From Streptomyces abikoensis (GTDB lineage: Bacteria > Actinomycetota > Actinomycetes > Streptomycetales > Streptomycetaceae), in the NCBI RefSeq assembly GCF_014648775.1, contig NZ_BMRT01000003.1, positions 558,001 to 622,000 on the forward strand: DNA of 64,000 bases. The letters run 5' to 3'. Positions 51,701 to 61,291 of this stretch are shown piece by piece (position 1 is the stretch's first letter; every line of letters starts with the position of its first letter). The notes under the pieces were generated by a model. It made no database searches. It saw only the letters and a list, made by a program, of their open reading frames with translations, and was not told where the DNA came from. A program made the translations under genes and the position numbers.

Positions 51701-52525
51701 TCACTTGCTCGGGTCGGCGCCCGCCCCGGACGACGGGAGGGTGCCGCCCGAGGGGATGCGCAGCTGTTTGCCGTAGTCGACGGTCTGGTTCTTGTCGGGG
51801 ACGGCGAGGGCGAAGTCCTTGCCCCAGCCGTCCAGCTCCAGCTGGCCCGCGCCGCCCGCGCGCTGTACCCGCACGGGATACGGGGTGCCGGTGAGGGAGA
51901 CGTCCATCGTGCCGCCGCCGCCCTTGGCGCCCGCGACGCGGATGGTGCGGACGCCGCCGACCGTGCCGTGGTCGCCCCGGGCGAGGGTGCCGTGGAGGGC
52001 GAGCAGGCCGTCGAGGAGGACGTCCTTGTCGGTGAAGCCCCGGAACTGCTGGTAGGCGGGGTCGTCGCCCGGCACCTTGACGTACTTGTCGTCGAGCTTG
52101 CCGGCGGCGGCCGCCGCGTCCGGCTTGGCCGGGGCCGTGGCGCCGGCGGCGGGGGCCTTCGAGGGCGCGGGCGTGGCTCCCTTGGCCCAGAACCCGGCGG
52201 GCGCCTTGAGGTAGAGGTCGTCGCCCACGCGCAGCAGCTCGAAGGAGCTGGCGGCGGAGGAGGACACCCGGCCCGTGCCGCCGTTCTTCTTCAGCCGCAT
52301 GTCGATGCGGTAGGTACGGCCCTGGCTGACGACGTTGCCGGACAGGTGGACGGCATCGGCGCCGCGCGCGGCGGCGCGGGCCTTGTCCTGGATGGCGGCG
52401 GGTTCGAGTTTGCCGACGCCGTTGGTCCCCGCGTCCGGGTCCTCGGCTCCGCCGCCGCAGGCCGTGAGCACGGCCGACAGGCCGACGCACAGGGCTCCCA
52501 CGAGAGCCGTGTTCCGCGTTCGCAC
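51701..52525 (-). CDS. Putative LppX/LprG-like surface lipoprotein
   Basis: 274 aa from a GTG at 52525. Lipobox VLTAC (Cys about 23). The mature part resembles the LolA-like LppX/LprG fold: alternating beta strands (AVHLSGNVVSQGRTYRIDMRL; GGTMDVSLTGTPYPVRVQ). A Pro/Ala-rich insertion (about residues 118-142) may be flexible. These proteins carry lipids in mycobacteria; in Streptomyces the ligand is unknown. Confidence 0.78.
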   Translation of the reverse strand: MRTRNTALVGALCVGLSAVLTACGGGAEDPDAGTNGVGKLEPAAIQDKARAAARGADAVHLSGNVVSQGRTYRIDMRLKKNGGTGRVSSSAASSFELLRVGDDLYLKAPAGFWAKGATPAPSKAPAAGATAPAKPDAAAAAGKLDDKYVKVPGDDPAYQQFRGFTDKDVLLDGLLALHGTLARGDHGTVGGVRTIRVAGAKGGGGTMDVSLTGTPYPVRVQRAGGAGQLELDGWGKDFALAVPDKNQTVDYGKQLRIPSGGTLPSSGAGADPSK

Positions 52526-52710
52526 CTCTGCTCCTGTCCTCCGGTCACCGGTGGGCTACGGCGCAGCGTACCCGGGCCGCCGACGGGCGGAAGCGGGGAG
52601 TCCGTACAGGATCCGCAGCGGCTCCGTACGGCGGTCTCTCCCGCGCCCGGCGAAGCCGGTCACGCTAGCCTGAATCGGACACCACCCGGCGTGGGAGGAG
52701 GTACGCGGCC

Positions 52711-53997
52711 ATGGCAGCAGGCGCCCCCCGGGTGTTCGTCTCGCACATCTCGGGCGTGGCCGTCTTCGACCCCAACGGGGACCAGGTGGGCCGGGTCCGC
52801 GACGTCGTGGCGATGCTGCGCGTGGGCAAGCGGCCGCCCCGGGTGCTGGGGCTGGTCGTGGAGGTGGTCAGCCGGCGGCGGATCTTCCTGCCGATGACCC
52901 GGGTGACGGGCGTGGAGTCCGGGCAGGTCATCACCACGGGCGTGGTGAACATGCGGCGGTTCGAGCAGCGGCCCACGGAGACGCTGGTCTTCGGCGAGCT
53001 CTTCGACCGCCGGGTGCGGCTCGTCGAGACGGACGAGGAGGTGACCGTCCTCGACGTGTCCATCACCCAGTTGCCCGCCCGCCGGGACTGGGAGATCGAC
53101 AAGGTCTTCGTCCGCCGGGGCAAGGGCGGCGCCCTGCGCCGCAAGGGGGAGACGCTGACGGTGGAGTGGTCCGCCGTCACCGGCTTCTCGCTGGAGGAGC
53201 ACGGCCAGGGCGCCGAGAACCTGCTGGCCACCTTCGAGCGGCTGCGCCCCGCCGACCTGGCCAACGTGCTCCACCACCTCTCCCCCAAGCGGCGCGCCGA
53301 GGTCGCCGCCGCCCTGGACGACGACCGGCTCGCGGACGTCCTGGAGGAGCTGCCGGAGGACGACCAGATCGAGATCCTCGGGAAGCTGAAGGAGGAGCGG
53401 GCCGCCGACGTCCTGGAGGCCATGGACCCCGACGACGCGGCCGACCTGCTCTCCGAGCTGCCGGAGGAGGAGATGGAGCGGCTGCTGACGCTGATGCGGC
53501 CGGACGAAGCCGCCGACGTGCGGCGGCTGATGTCCTACGAGGAGCTGTCGGCGGGCGGTCTGATGACCACCGAGCCGATCGTGCTGCGCCCGGACGCGAC
53601 CGTCGCCGACGCCCTCGCGCGGGTGCGCAACCCCGACCTGTCCCCCGCGCTCGCCGCCCAGGTGTACGTGTGCCGGCCGCCGGACGAGACGCCGACGGGC
53701 AAGTTCCTGGGCACCGTGCACTTCCAGCGGCTGCTGCGCGACCCGCCGTTCACGCTCGTCGGCTCGATGACCGACACCGAGCTGCGGCCGCTGCCGCCGG
53801 ACATGCCGCTGCGCGCGGTCACCAGCTACCTGGCGACGTACAACATGGTCGCCGTGCCCGTCGTGGACGAGAGCGGCTCGCTGCTGGGCGCGGTGACCGT
53901 GGACGACGTCCTCGACCACCTGCTGCCGGACGACTGGCGGGAGACCGAGCTCCACCACGGCGCGTTCGGCATGGACCTCCAGGGCGGTGAGCCGTGA
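52711..53997 (+). CDS. MgtE-N and CBS domain protein lacking the transporter domain
   Basis: 428 aa from an ATG at 52711 with GGGAGGAGG upstream. Residues 1-150 resemble two PRC-barrel-like modules (FVSHISGVAVFDPNGDQVGRVRDV). Residues about 165-280 are an MgtE N-domain of superhelical repeats (LANVLHHLSPKRRAEVAAAL; DDAADLLSELPEEEMERLL). A CBS pair follows (LMTTEPIVLRPDATVADAL; MVAVPVVDESGSLLGAVTVDD). The MgtE membrane channel is missing. The adjacent DUF1003 membrane protein, overlapping by GTGA, may act with it. Confidence 0.88.
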   Translation: MAAGAPRVFVSHISGVAVFDPNGDQVGRVRDVVAMLRVGKRPPRVLGLVVEVVSRRRIFLPMTRVTGVESGQVITTGVVNMRRFEQRPTETLVFGELFDRRVRLVETDEEVTVLDVSITQLPARRDWEIDKVFVRRGKGGALRRKGETLTVEWSAVTGFSLEEHGQGAENLLATFERLRPADLANVLHHLSPKRRAEVAAALDDDRLADVLEELPEDDQIEILGKLKEERAADVLEAMDPDDAADLLSELPEEEMERLLTLMRPDEAADVRRLMSYEELSAGGLMTTEPIVLRPDATVADALARVRNPDLSPALAAQVYVCRPPDETPTGKFLGTVHFQRLLRDPPFTLVGSMTDTELRPLPPDMPLRAVTSYLATYNMVAVPVVDESGSLLGAVTVDDVLDHLLPDDWRETELHHGAFGMDLQGGEP

Positions 53998-54608
53998 GGC
54001 CCGGGGACCGCGACCGGGCCCGCGCCACCGCGCCCGCGCTGCGCCCCGACCGGTCCGCCGACCGGGCCAAGGCCGAGTCGGCGGCGGTGCACCCGCACCC
54101 CCACCCGCCGCAGCGCGCCCGGCTGGACCTGCCCCGGGTGAAGCGCGCCCGCTGGCTGCCGGAGTACGACCCGGAGGCCTTCGGGCGGATGTCGGAGCGG
54201 ATCGCCCGTTTCCTGGGCACGGGCCGCTTCATCGTCTGGATGACGGTCGTCATCGTCCTGTGGGTCGTGTGGAACACCTCGGTCCCCGGGAACCTGCGGT
54301 TCGACCGCTATCCGTTCATCTTCCTGACCCTCGTGCTGTCCCTCCAGGCGTCGTACGCCGCCCCCCTGATCCTGCTGGCGCAGAACCGGCAGGACGACCG
54401 CGACCGGGTCAACCTGGAGCAGGACCGCAAGCAGAACGAGCGCTCCATCGCGGACACCGAGTACCTGACGCGGGAGATCGCCGGGCTGCGCATGGGCCTC
54501 GGCGAGGTCGCGACCCGGGACTGGATCCGCTCGGAATTCCAGGACCTGGTCAGGGAGCTGGAGCAGCGCCGGGTATTCCCGGCGGAGAGTGAGGAAGGCG
54601 ACCGCTGA
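53994..54608 (+). CDS. DUF1003 membrane protein
   Basis: 204 aa from a GTG overlapping the upstream stop. DUF1003 core: SERIARFLGTGRFIVWMT and RFDRYPFIFLTLVLSLQASY (two TM segments), LILLAQNRQDDRDRVNLEQD and a helical C-terminus. The N-terminus has a His/Pro run (VHPHPHPPQR). Coupling to the MgtE-N/CBS gene suggests joint function in Mg2+ handling; mechanism unknown. Confidence 0.9.
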   Translation: MRPGDRDRARATAPALRPDRSADRAKAESAAVHPHPHPPQRARLDLPRVKRARWLPEYDPEAFGRMSERIARFLGTGRFIVWMTVVIVLWVVWNTSVPGNLRFDRYPFIFLTLVLSLQASYAAPLILLAQNRQDDRDRVNLEQDRKQNERSIADTEYLTREIAGLRMGLGEVATRDWIRSEFQDLVRELEQRRVFPAESEEGDR

Positions 54609-54651
54609 GAGGCTTTCCCGAGGCCCTGTGCCGAGCCGTACCATCGGAGCT

Positions 54652-55812
54652 ATGGCTACCGACACGTACGACACCGCCGCGCCGAGTGAGGACGCGATCC
54701 GCGCCGCGCTCGCGACGGTCAACGACCCCGAGATCCAGCGCCCCATCACCGAGCTGGGGATGGTCAAATCGGTGGGGATCGCGGCGGACGGCACGGTCGC
54801 GGTGGCGGTCTATCTGACGGTCGCCGGCTGCCCCATGCGCGACAAGATCACCTCGATGGTGACCGAGGCCGTCTCGCGGGTCGAGGGCGTCACGGGCGTC
54901 ACCGTCGAGCTGGACGTGATGAGCGACGAGCAGCGCCGTGAGCTCGCGTCGTCGCTGCGCGGCGGCCAGACCGAGCGCGAGGTGCCCTTCGCCAAGCCCG
55001 GCTCGCTGACCCGCGTCTACGCGGTCGCCTCCGGCAAGGGCGGCGTCGGCAAGTCCTCGGTGACGGTCAACCTGGCCGCCGCCATGGCGGCCGACGGCCT
55101 GAAGGTCGGTGTCGTGGACGCCGACATCTACGGCCACTCGGTGCCCCGCATGCTGGGCGCGGACGGCCGTCCCACCCAGGTCGAGAACATGATCATGCCG
55201 CCGTCGGCGAACGGTGTGAAGGTCATCTCGATCGGCATGTTCACCCCGGGCAACGCCCCGGTGGTCTGGCGCGGCCCCATGCTCCACCGCGCCCTCCAGC
55301 AGTTCCTCGCGGACGTCTTCTGGGGCGACCTGGACGTCCTCCTCCTCGACCTGCCGCCGGGCACGGGCGACATCGCCATCTCGGTGGCCCAGCTGATCCC
55401 CAACGCCGAGATCCTCGTGGTGACGACCCCTCAGCAGGCCGCCGCCGAGGTCGCCGAGCGGGCCGGCTCGATCGCCGTGCAGACCCACCAGAAGATCGTC
55501 GGCGTCGTGGAGAACATGTCCGGGCTGCCGTGCCCGCACTGCGACGAGATGGTCGACGTCTTCGGCACGGGCGGCGGCCAGAAGGTCGCCGACGGCCTCA
55601 CCCGCACCACGGGCGCGACCGTCCCCGTGCTGGGCTCCATCCCGATCGACGTCCGGCTGCGCGAGGGCGGCGACGAGGGCAAGCCGGTGGTCCTGAGCGA
55701 CCCCGACTCCCCGGCGGGCAGCGCGCTGCGCGCCATCGCGGGCAAGCTCGGCGGGCGGCAGCGCGGCCTGTCGGGCATGTCGCTGGGCATCACGCCGCGC
55801 AACAAGTTCTGA
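54652..55812 (+). CDS. mrp: Mrp/NBP35 family Fe-S carrier P-loop ATPase
   Basis: 386 aa from an ATG at 54652. N-terminal DUF59/MIP18 domain (ALATVNDPEIQRPITELGMV), deviant Walker A GKGGVGKSSVTVN (about residue 129), VDADIYGHS, LDLPPGTGD, and a C-terminal Fe-S binding CPHC (NMSGLPCPHCDEM). Scaffold/carrier for iron-sulfur cluster assembly. Ends in a perfect hairpin. Confidence 0.94.
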   Translation: MATDTYDTAAPSEDAIRAALATVNDPEIQRPITELGMVKSVGIAADGTVAVAVYLTVAGCPMRDKITSMVTEAVSRVEGVTGVTVELDVMSDEQRRELASSLRGGQTEREVPFAKPGSLTRVYAVASGKGGVGKSSVTVNLAAAMAADGLKVGVVDADIYGHSVPRMLGADGRPTQVENMIMPPSANGVKVISIGMFTPGNAPVVWRGPMLHRALQQFLADVFWGDLDVLLLDLPPGTGDIAISVAQLIPNAEILVVTTPQQAAAEVAERAGSIAVQTHQKIVGVVENMSGLPCPHCDEMVDVFGTGGGQKVADGLTRTTGATVPVLGSIPIDVRLREGGDEGKPVVLSDPDSPAGSALRAIAGKLGGRQRGLSGMSLGITPRNKF

Positions 55813-55825
55813 CCCTCGCGGGTGT

Positions 55826-55864
55826 GCGGAGGGCGCCCGGCGGATTCCGCCGGGCGCCCTCCGC
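55826..55864. terminator. Perfect hairpin between mrp and the UPF0339 gene
   Basis: A 39-nt perfect inverted repeat with 19-nt arms (GCGGAGGGCGCCCGGCGGA and complement) around a single base. No T-tract follows. Serves the convergent mrp and small gene. Confidence 0.9.
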
Positions 55865-55875
55865 GCGTCTGCGGG

Positions 55876-56067
55876 CTACTTCTCCTGGTGGCCCAGGTCC
55901 TTCACGGTCGCCGTCGCGGCGTTCCGCTTCACCGACTCGATGCCCTTCTCGCACGCCGCCCGGCTGTTGTAGGCCTCGCCGACGGCGATGATCTCGCCGT
56001 TGCCCGCCTTCAGCCGGTAGCGGTAGTGGCCCGCCTTGTCCTCGTACATCTCGAACCTGCCCGGCAT
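55876..56067 (-). CDS. YegP/UPF0339 (DUF1508) small protein
   Basis: 63 aa from an ATG at 56067. Single DUF1508 repeat: FEMYEDKAGHYRYRLKAGNG, then EAYNSRAACEKGIESVK. Function unknown; the family is common and often in tandem copies, but here single. No clear operon partner. Confidence 0.9.
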   Translation of the reverse strand: MPGRFEMYEDKAGHYRYRLKAGNGEIIAVGEAYNSRAACEKGIESVKRNAATATVKDLGHQEK

Positions 56068-56170
56068 GGTGCGTCACCCTCTCGGAAGTCGGCCCCCTGC
56101 GGGCATTCAAGCCCGGCCCCACGGACCCCGCAGCCCGGGGCGGCCCGACGGGTGACCCGGCCGGTCCGGC

Positions 56171-56863
56171 TCAGTCCGCCTCGTAGGCCCTGATGTCCGG
56201 GATCACCGCGAAGCCCATGCCGTACGCGCTCATGCCGCGCCCGTACGCGCCGAGGTGGACGCCCTCCGCCGAACCGGCGAGCACCCAGCCGTACTCCGAC
56301 TCCCGGTAGCGGAAGTCCGTGGGCACCCCGTCCACCGGGAGCGACAGCGTCGACCAGGCCGATTCCTCCAGATGGTCGGCGAGCTCCCAGGCGAGGGCCG
56401 TCTGCTGGTCCAGCCAGTCCTGGCGCAGGGCGCGCTCCATCTGGGAGGGCCAGGTGCACGCCAGCAGCCCCGAGCCGGCCAGCCAGGCGGCCGAGGAGAC
56501 CGAGGTGGCCTCCAGCACGCCCGTGCCGTCGGCGCTGCGCCGCACCGGGCGGCTGGCGACGGTGACCACGACCGCGAAGCGCTGGGTGGCGGTGTCGTGC
56601 TCGATGCGGCCCATGCGCAGCTGTGGCTCGGCGCCGTGGCCCGTGGAGCCGTGCTCCACCGTGCCGTCGGCGGCGGCGCCGACCTGCATCAGCCAGCGCG
56701 GCCCGGTGTAGGCCTCGTCCAGGCCGTACCACGGGAACGATGCCAGGAGATAGCCGTCGACCGAGCGCCGGTTACCGGACCCGCCCTGGCCGTCCGGCGT
56801 CCCCGCGGCGGACGCGTCGGCCTCGCCGGCCCCTCGCGCCCCTACCCGACTCGTCGTCTCCAT
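56171..56863 (-). CDS. Conserved hypothetical protein (Streptomyces)
   Basis: 230 aa from an ATG at 56863. Low-complexity N-terminus (1-32), then a domain with DGYLLASFPWYGLDEAYTG, RLRMGRIEHD-type beta strands and VLAGSAEGVHLGAYGRG. No signal peptide and no known catalytic motif. Family not identified. Lies between the UPF0339 gene and tatB on the same strand. Confidence 0.75.
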   Translation of the reverse strand: METTSRVGARGAGEADASAAGTPDGQGGSGNRRSVDGYLLASFPWYGLDEAYTGPRWLMQVGAAADGTVEHGSTGHGAEPQLRMGRIEHDTATQRFAVVVTVASRPVRRSADGTGVLEATSVSSAAWLAGSGLLACTWPSQMERALRQDWLDQQTALAWELADHLEESAWSTLSLPVDGVPTDFRYRESEYGWVLAGSAEGVHLGAYGRGMSAYGMGFAVIPDIRAYEAD

Positions 56864-56981
56864 CTGCGCGGCGCCTCCTCATAGCCCCGACGTCCTGGGC
56901 GCGCCGGGCCCTCGTTCCCGGCCGCACCCCAAACAAAGGGAGGATAGCCACCCCCGTCAATGGGGCCCCGCATCGACGGGC

Positions 56982-57428
56982 TCAGGTGGCGTCGGCGTCG
57001 TACGGAGGACGCTCTCCCGGCTGAAGGCCGCTCTCGCGCTTCTTGAGCAGGTCCGGGGTGCCGGAGCCGCCGGCGGCGGTCGAGGACGAGGGGGCCGTCC
57101 GGCTGTGGGCCGTGTCGGTGACCTCGGCCATCTCGGCCATCTCGGACTTGAAGTCGAAGCCGTTGCGGATCTCCTTCAGGCCCAGCTCGTCCTTCTCCAG
57201 CACGTGCTTGCGCACGAACGTCTTGGGGTTGAGGTCCTCGAACTCGAAGTCCTTGAACTCGGGGCCGAGCTCGGAGCGGATGTCCTCTTTGGCGTTCTCG
57301 GAGAACTGCCGGATCTTGCGCAGCGTGCGCGACACGTCCTGGATCATCTTCGGCAGCTTGTCGGGACCGAAGATGAGCACGGCAAGGACGATGAGCGTGA
57401 TCAGCTCGAGGGGTCCTATGTCGAGCAC
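56982..57428 (-). CDS. tatB: Sec-independent protein translocase TatB
   Basis: 148 aa from a GTG at 57428. Starts with a single TM helix (MLDIGPLELITLIVLAVLIF) and the TatA/B signature FGPDKLPKM, then an amphipathic helix (SRTLRKIRQFSENAKEDI). The longer tail fits TatB rather than TatA. Forms the twin-arginine translocase with TatC. It follows htrA, rseA and sigE as in mycobacteria. Confidence 0.93.
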   Translation of the reverse strand: MLDIGPLELITLIVLAVLIFGPDKLPKMIQDVSRTLRKIRQFSENAKEDIRSELGPEFKDFEFEDLNPKTFVRKHVLEKDELGLKEIRNGFDFKSEMAEMAEVTDTAHSRTAPSSSTAAGGSGTPDLLKKRESGLQPGERPPYDADAT

Positions 57429-57567
57429 GTTGCTCAGCTCCTTGGGGGCGTAGACGGCCGGGGCGGCCGGGTATCACGGTACCTGGCCCGGTGGGGGCGA
57501 GGGGAGACACGCCGGTCAAAATCGGGCGAAGGTTCGGAGACCGGTGAGTGCGCGGTGGGCGGCCGAT

Positions 57568-57595
57568 GGGCGGCCGGCGCCGCCGGCGGCCGCCC
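57568..57595 (-). terminator. Hairpin after htrA
   Basis: GGGCGGCCG (57568-57576) pairs with CGGCCGCCC (57587-57595). Lies 23 bp beyond the htrA stop, before tatB, so tatB may be partly separated from the sigE-rseA-htrA transcript. Confidence 0.55.
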
Positions 57596-57618
57596 GTCTG
57601 CCGCAGGCCGGCCGCCGA

Positions 57619-59379
57619 TCAGCCGCTGGTCGCGGAGCCCAGCGTCAGGCGGACGGTCTCCTCCCGGCCGTCCCGGTCAAGGGTCAGGGCGAGGCTGTCG
57701 CCCGGCCGGTGACCGCGGATCTTGACGATCAGCTCCTGGGCGGCGTGCACGGGGACGCCGTCCACCTTCCTGATGACGTCCTTGGGCCGGATGCCCGCCT
57801 TGTCGGCGGGGCCGCCGGGGGTGACGGCCGGGGTCCTGGAGCCGTCGGTGTTCACCCGTGCGCCGTCACCCGCGTACGCCATGTCGAGTGACACGCCGAT
57901 CACCGGATGGGTGGCCTTCCCGGTGTTGATCAGCTCCTCGGCGACGCGGCGGGCGGAGTTGATCGGTATCGCGAAGCCGAGGCCGATGCTGCCGCCCTGG
58001 CCGCCCGCCCCGCCGGACTCGGCGTCCCCGGCGGAGCGGATGGCGCTGTTGATGCCGATGACCCGGGCCTGGGAGTCCACCAGGGGGCCGCCGGAGTTGC
58101 CGGGGTTGATCGGGGCGTCGGTCTGGAGGGCGTCGACGTAGCTGATGTCGGCGCCGTCCTGCTTGCGGCCGCCCGCGGTGATCGGGCGCTCCTTGGCGCT
58201 GATGATCCCGGTGGTGACGGTGCCCGCGAGGTCGAAGGGCGCGCCGATCGCGATGACGGAGTCGCCGACGCGCACGGAGTCGGAATTGCCGAGGGCGAGC
58301 GGGGTGAGGCCGGACACGCCGGACACCTTGATCACGGCGAGGTCGTAGCCGCCGTCGCGGCCGACGAGCTCCGCCTTGGCGGTCTGGCCGCCGTTGAACG
58401 TCACGGATATGGAGCCGCCGCCGGACGCCGCGGACTGCACGACGTGGTTGTTGGTGAGGATGTGCCCCTTCTTGTCGAGCACGAAGCCGGTGCCGGTGCT
58501 CTGGTCGCCGCCGCCGCGCACATGGATCGTGACGACGCCGGGCAGCGCCCGCGCGGCGATCCCGGCGACGCTCCCGGGCGCGCGGTCGGCGCTCCCGGCC
58601 CCGGCCTGCGGCAGCGTCACCCGCCCGGCGACGCCGCCGTCCCGCTCCAGGTACATCCCGATCCCGCCGCCGATCCCGCCGGCCACCAACGCCACGACCA
58701 CGGCCCCGCCCACGATGCGGCTCCGGGCCACGGTCACCTGCTTGACGGGCTCCGGCTTCCCGTACACGGGCAGCCCACCGGCGACGGCCCAGGGGTCGTA
58801 GCCCCACGGGTTCGCCTCCGGCGCGGGGTACGAGGCCTCCGCCGGGGCAGCGGGCGGGGTCGCCTCCGGCGCGGGGTGCGCGGGCGCCTCCGGCGCGGCG
58901 TGCGTGAATGCCTGCGGCGCCGGGTGCGGCTGAGGAGCCGTCTGCTGCGGGGTCGCCGGGTACGGGAGGTGTTCGGTGGCCGGGCCGACGGGCGGCATCG
59001 GTCGCGTGGCCGGTTCCTCGGACGCGCCGCCGGGCGGTGTGGCGTCCACCGCCGCCTGCGACGGCAGTGGCTGGGTGGCCGGTTCGCCGCCCGGGGCGGT
59101 GGGCTGCGGCGCGTACGCCGCAGGGGCGGGCGGCGTCGCCCCCGGCACCAGCGCGGTGCCCTGGGGCGGGGTGAGGGTGGGGCGTTGGACCGGGGGCGCC
59201 GGGGCCCAGGGGCCGGGGCGGCCGTAGGGCGGGGTGCTGTACGGGTCGGGGGCGTGCAGCGGCGCGGCGGGGGTGTCGCCCGGGCCCGCGAGTGGCTGCG
59301 GCGGGACGCCCTCCGGCGTACGGCGGCGGTGCCACCAGTGCGGCTTGGGCGCGGACGCCCGCGCCTTCCCCTCGTCCAT
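57619..59379 (-). CDS. htrA: HtrA/DegP-like serine protease with PDZ domain
   Basis: 586 aa from an ATG at 59379 with GGGGAGAGGA upstream. N-terminal about 200 residues are Pro/Ala-rich cytoplasmic sequence, then one TM (about 222-245), a trypsin-like domain with His in ILTNNHVVQ, Asp in YDLAVIKV, Ser in NPGNSGGPL, and a PDZ domain (about 490-580; AGIRPKDVIRKVDGVPV). Envelope quality-control protease; member of the sigE-rseA-htrA-tatB cluster, likely induced by SigE. Confidence 0.93.
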   Translation of the reverse strand: MDEGKARASAPKPHWWHRRRTPEGVPPQPLAGPGDTPAAPLHAPDPYSTPPYGRPGPWAPAPPVQRPTLTPPQGTALVPGATPPAPAAYAPQPTAPGGEPATQPLPSQAAVDATPPGGASEEPATRPMPPVGPATEHLPYPATPQQTAPQPHPAPQAFTHAAPEAPAHPAPEATPPAAPAEASYPAPEANPWGYDPWAVAGGLPVYGKPEPVKQVTVARSRIVGGAVVVALVAGGIGGGIGMYLERDGGVAGRVTLPQAGAGSADRAPGSVAGIAARALPGVVTIHVRGGGDQSTGTGFVLDKKGHILTNNHVVQSAASGGGSISVTFNGGQTAKAELVGRDGGYDLAVIKVSGVSGLTPLALGNSDSVRVGDSVIAIGAPFDLAGTVTTGIISAKERPITAGGRKQDGADISYVDALQTDAPINPGNSGGPLVDSQARVIGINSAIRSAGDAESGGAGGQGGSIGLGFAIPINSARRVAEELINTGKATHPVIGVSLDMAYAGDGARVNTDGSRTPAVTPGGPADKAGIRPKDVIRKVDGVPVHAAQELIVKIRGHRPGDSLALTLDRDGREETVRLTLGSATSG

Positions 59380-59511
59380 TCCTCTCCCCACCGTTCGTCG
59401 CGGAGGCGCGCATGCCGGAAACACGCGCGCCCCACAGACGATTACACCAGGTCCCCGGCCGGGTGCGGAGGGGGGAGGCCGCCGGGATCCCGGCGGGGAT
59501 CCCGGCCGTGA

Positions 59512-60297
59512 TCAGCGGGGCTGTACCGGCGGCCGGGCCTGCGGCTGCGCGGCGAGGGTCGCGGGCCTGCGGACCATCGGCGGCAGCAGCCGCGCGCCGG
59601 AGGGGCGCAGCAGGGAGACGCCCGCGGCCAGCGGGGCCGCGAACGTCGCCGACAGCTCCTGCGCCGCCGGCTGCGCCCGGCCCAGGTCGCGCTGGTCACG
59701 CTGATCGCGCTGGTCCAGGGGCACGCCCTGCGCCGAGCCGAGGGAGCTCGTGGCCGCGCTGGTGCCGTCGCCGCGGGCCTGCCGGGACGCCACGGGCGTC
59801 TCCAGCGGCTGCGCCCCGGCCAGGGCTATCGCCGCCAGCGAGACCGCCCCGGCCGCCGCGAAGGCGAACCGGCGGCCGCGCGAGCCGCCCTGCCCCACCG
59901 GGTGGGTGCGGAAGCCCCGGTCACGCGGCTGGGGGGCGACCGCCGGAAGCAGGGCGAAGGACTCCGCCCCGGCGCCGAAGGCGCCTCTTCCCACGGCCGG
60001 GGGGCCGCCTTCGCCCTCGTCACCGGACAGCCCGGAAGGCCCGGGCGGGCCGCCCATGCCGCCCGGCAGCCCTTGCAGCCGGGCGAGCAGCGAGTCGGAG
60101 AGCGGCGGTGGCGCGGCCTCCGCGAACACGCTTTTGAGCCGACGCTGCGCGTCGGCTTCCGCTTTGCAGGTCCAGCAGGTGGCGAGGTGCGCCAGCACCC
60201 GCTCCCGAGAATCGTGCCCCAACTCCCCGTCGACGAGGGCAGCGAGGCGGTCGCCGAGATGGTGCTCGGCGGGGGACTGACCGCCGGAGGTGGTCAC
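59512..60297 (-). CDS. rseA: Zinc-containing anti-sigma factor, RseA type
   Basis: 261 aa from a GTG overlapping the sigma-factor stop (GTGA). ZAS motif HLATCWTC (H-x3-C-x2-C) near residue 40. TM segment [19 protein letters not shown] at about 150-168, then a Pro/Ala/Gln-rich extracytoplasmic tail with the triplet repeat [10 protein letters not shown] (a 9-bp DNA tandem repeat near 59687-59716). It should hold SigE inactive until envelope or redox stress. Family tail lengths vary. Confidence 0.88.
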   Translation of the reverse strand: MTTSGGQSPAEHHLGDRLAALVDGELGHDSRERVLAHLATCWTCKAEADAQRRLKSVFAEAAPPPLSDSLLARLQGLPGGMGGPPGPSGLSGDEGEGGPPAVGRGAFGAGAESFALLPAVAPQPRDRGFRTHPVGQGGSRGRRFAFAAAGAVSLAAIALAGAQPLETPVASRQARGDGTSAATSSLGSAQGVPLDQRDQRDQRDLGRAQPAAQELSATFAAPLAAGVSLLRPSGARLLPPMVRRPATLAAQPQARPPVQPR

Positions 60298-61073
60298 GCG
60301 ATCCCGACCTCCCCACCGAGAGGAACGCCGGCGGTCGGCACCGCCACCGCGCGCTGCTCGGCCCGGGCGGCGGGCGAGCGGTGCTGGAGCGCCTTGCGGA
60401 GGTGGGAACGGCCGCGGTGGATACGGCTGCGCACGGTGCCGAGCTTGACGCCGAGGGTCGCGGCGATCTCCTCGTAGGAGAGCCCCTCGATGTCGCACAG
60501 GACGACCGCGGCGCGGAACTCCGGCGCGAGGGTGTCCAGCGCCTGCTGGACGTCCGCGTCGAAGTGGGTGTCGTTGAAGTGCTGCTGGGGGGACGGCTCG
60601 CGGCTGGGGAGCCGCTCGGCGGCGTCCTCGCCCAGCGCGTCGAAGCGGATGCGCTGACGGCGCCGGACCATGTCCAGGAACAGGTTCGTGGTGATGCGGT
60701 GCAGCCAGCCCTCGAACGTCCCCGGGGTGTACGTGGACAGGGAGCGGAAGACGCGGACGAAGACCTCCTGCGTGAGGTCCTCGGCGTCGTGCTGGTTGCC
60801 GGTGAGGCGGTAGGCGAGACGGTAGACCCGGGCGCTGTGCGTGCTGACGATCTCCTCCCAACTGGGCGGAGTCCACGCCTGGGCGTCCGCGTCGGTGGCG
60901 AAGGTCGCGGTGTTCGCGGTGCGGGCGGCGGCGTTGGAACGGTCAGCGGTGTAGGTCACGGATTTCGGCTCGGGAGCGGACCTGCGGAGGCGCCTGAGCA
61001 CTCCGCGACGGTCGCCGACCGCAGCCGCACCTCCCCTGTCGGCTCTGGTGGTGTCCAGTGGAGCCCCTACCAT
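60294..61073 (-). CDS. sigE: ECF RNA polymerase sigma factor, SigE type
   Basis: 259 aa from the ATG at 61073, 6 bp after GAGG; a GTG at 61079 is also in frame. Region 2: [29 protein letters not shown] (parts), [15 protein letters not shown]; region 4: [35 protein letters not shown] (parts). The N-terminal about 70 residues are extended, as in mycobacterial SigE. With rseA, htrA and tatB downstream and the O-methyltransferase divergent, the order matches Rv1220c-Rv1224. Not the same gene as the cell-wall sigma factor called SigE in S. coelicolor. Confidence 0.9.
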   Translation of the reverse strand: MVGAPLDTTRADRGGAAAVGDRRGVLRRLRRSAPEPKSVTYTADRSNAAARTANTATFATDADAQAWTPPSWEEIVSTHSARVYRLAYRLTGNQHDAEDLTQEVFVRVFRSLSTYTPGTFEGWLHRITTNLFLDMVRRRQRIRFDALGEDAAERLPSREPSPQQHFNDTHFDADVQQALDTLAPEFRAAVVLCDIEGLSYEEIAATLGVKLGTVRSRIHRGRSHLRKALQHRSPAARAEQRAVAVPTAGVPLGGEVGIA

Positions 61074-61291
61074 ATCCACCTCGCCCGTTAGCTCCGGATA
61101 AGCAATTTTGACCCGGATTTTGGTCTTGATCCGTTGTCATCCGTGACGAACGGCCCGCGCCGGTGGTTCCCGCCGCCCCCCGCCCCCTTCCGTCGGCGTT
61201 CCGTACTCTCCAACGCCCGGTCCCATCTGCGGGTTCCCGTGGGCAGCGGATACAGTCACGGTTGCGTCGACTACGGGGACAGGAGAGGGCC

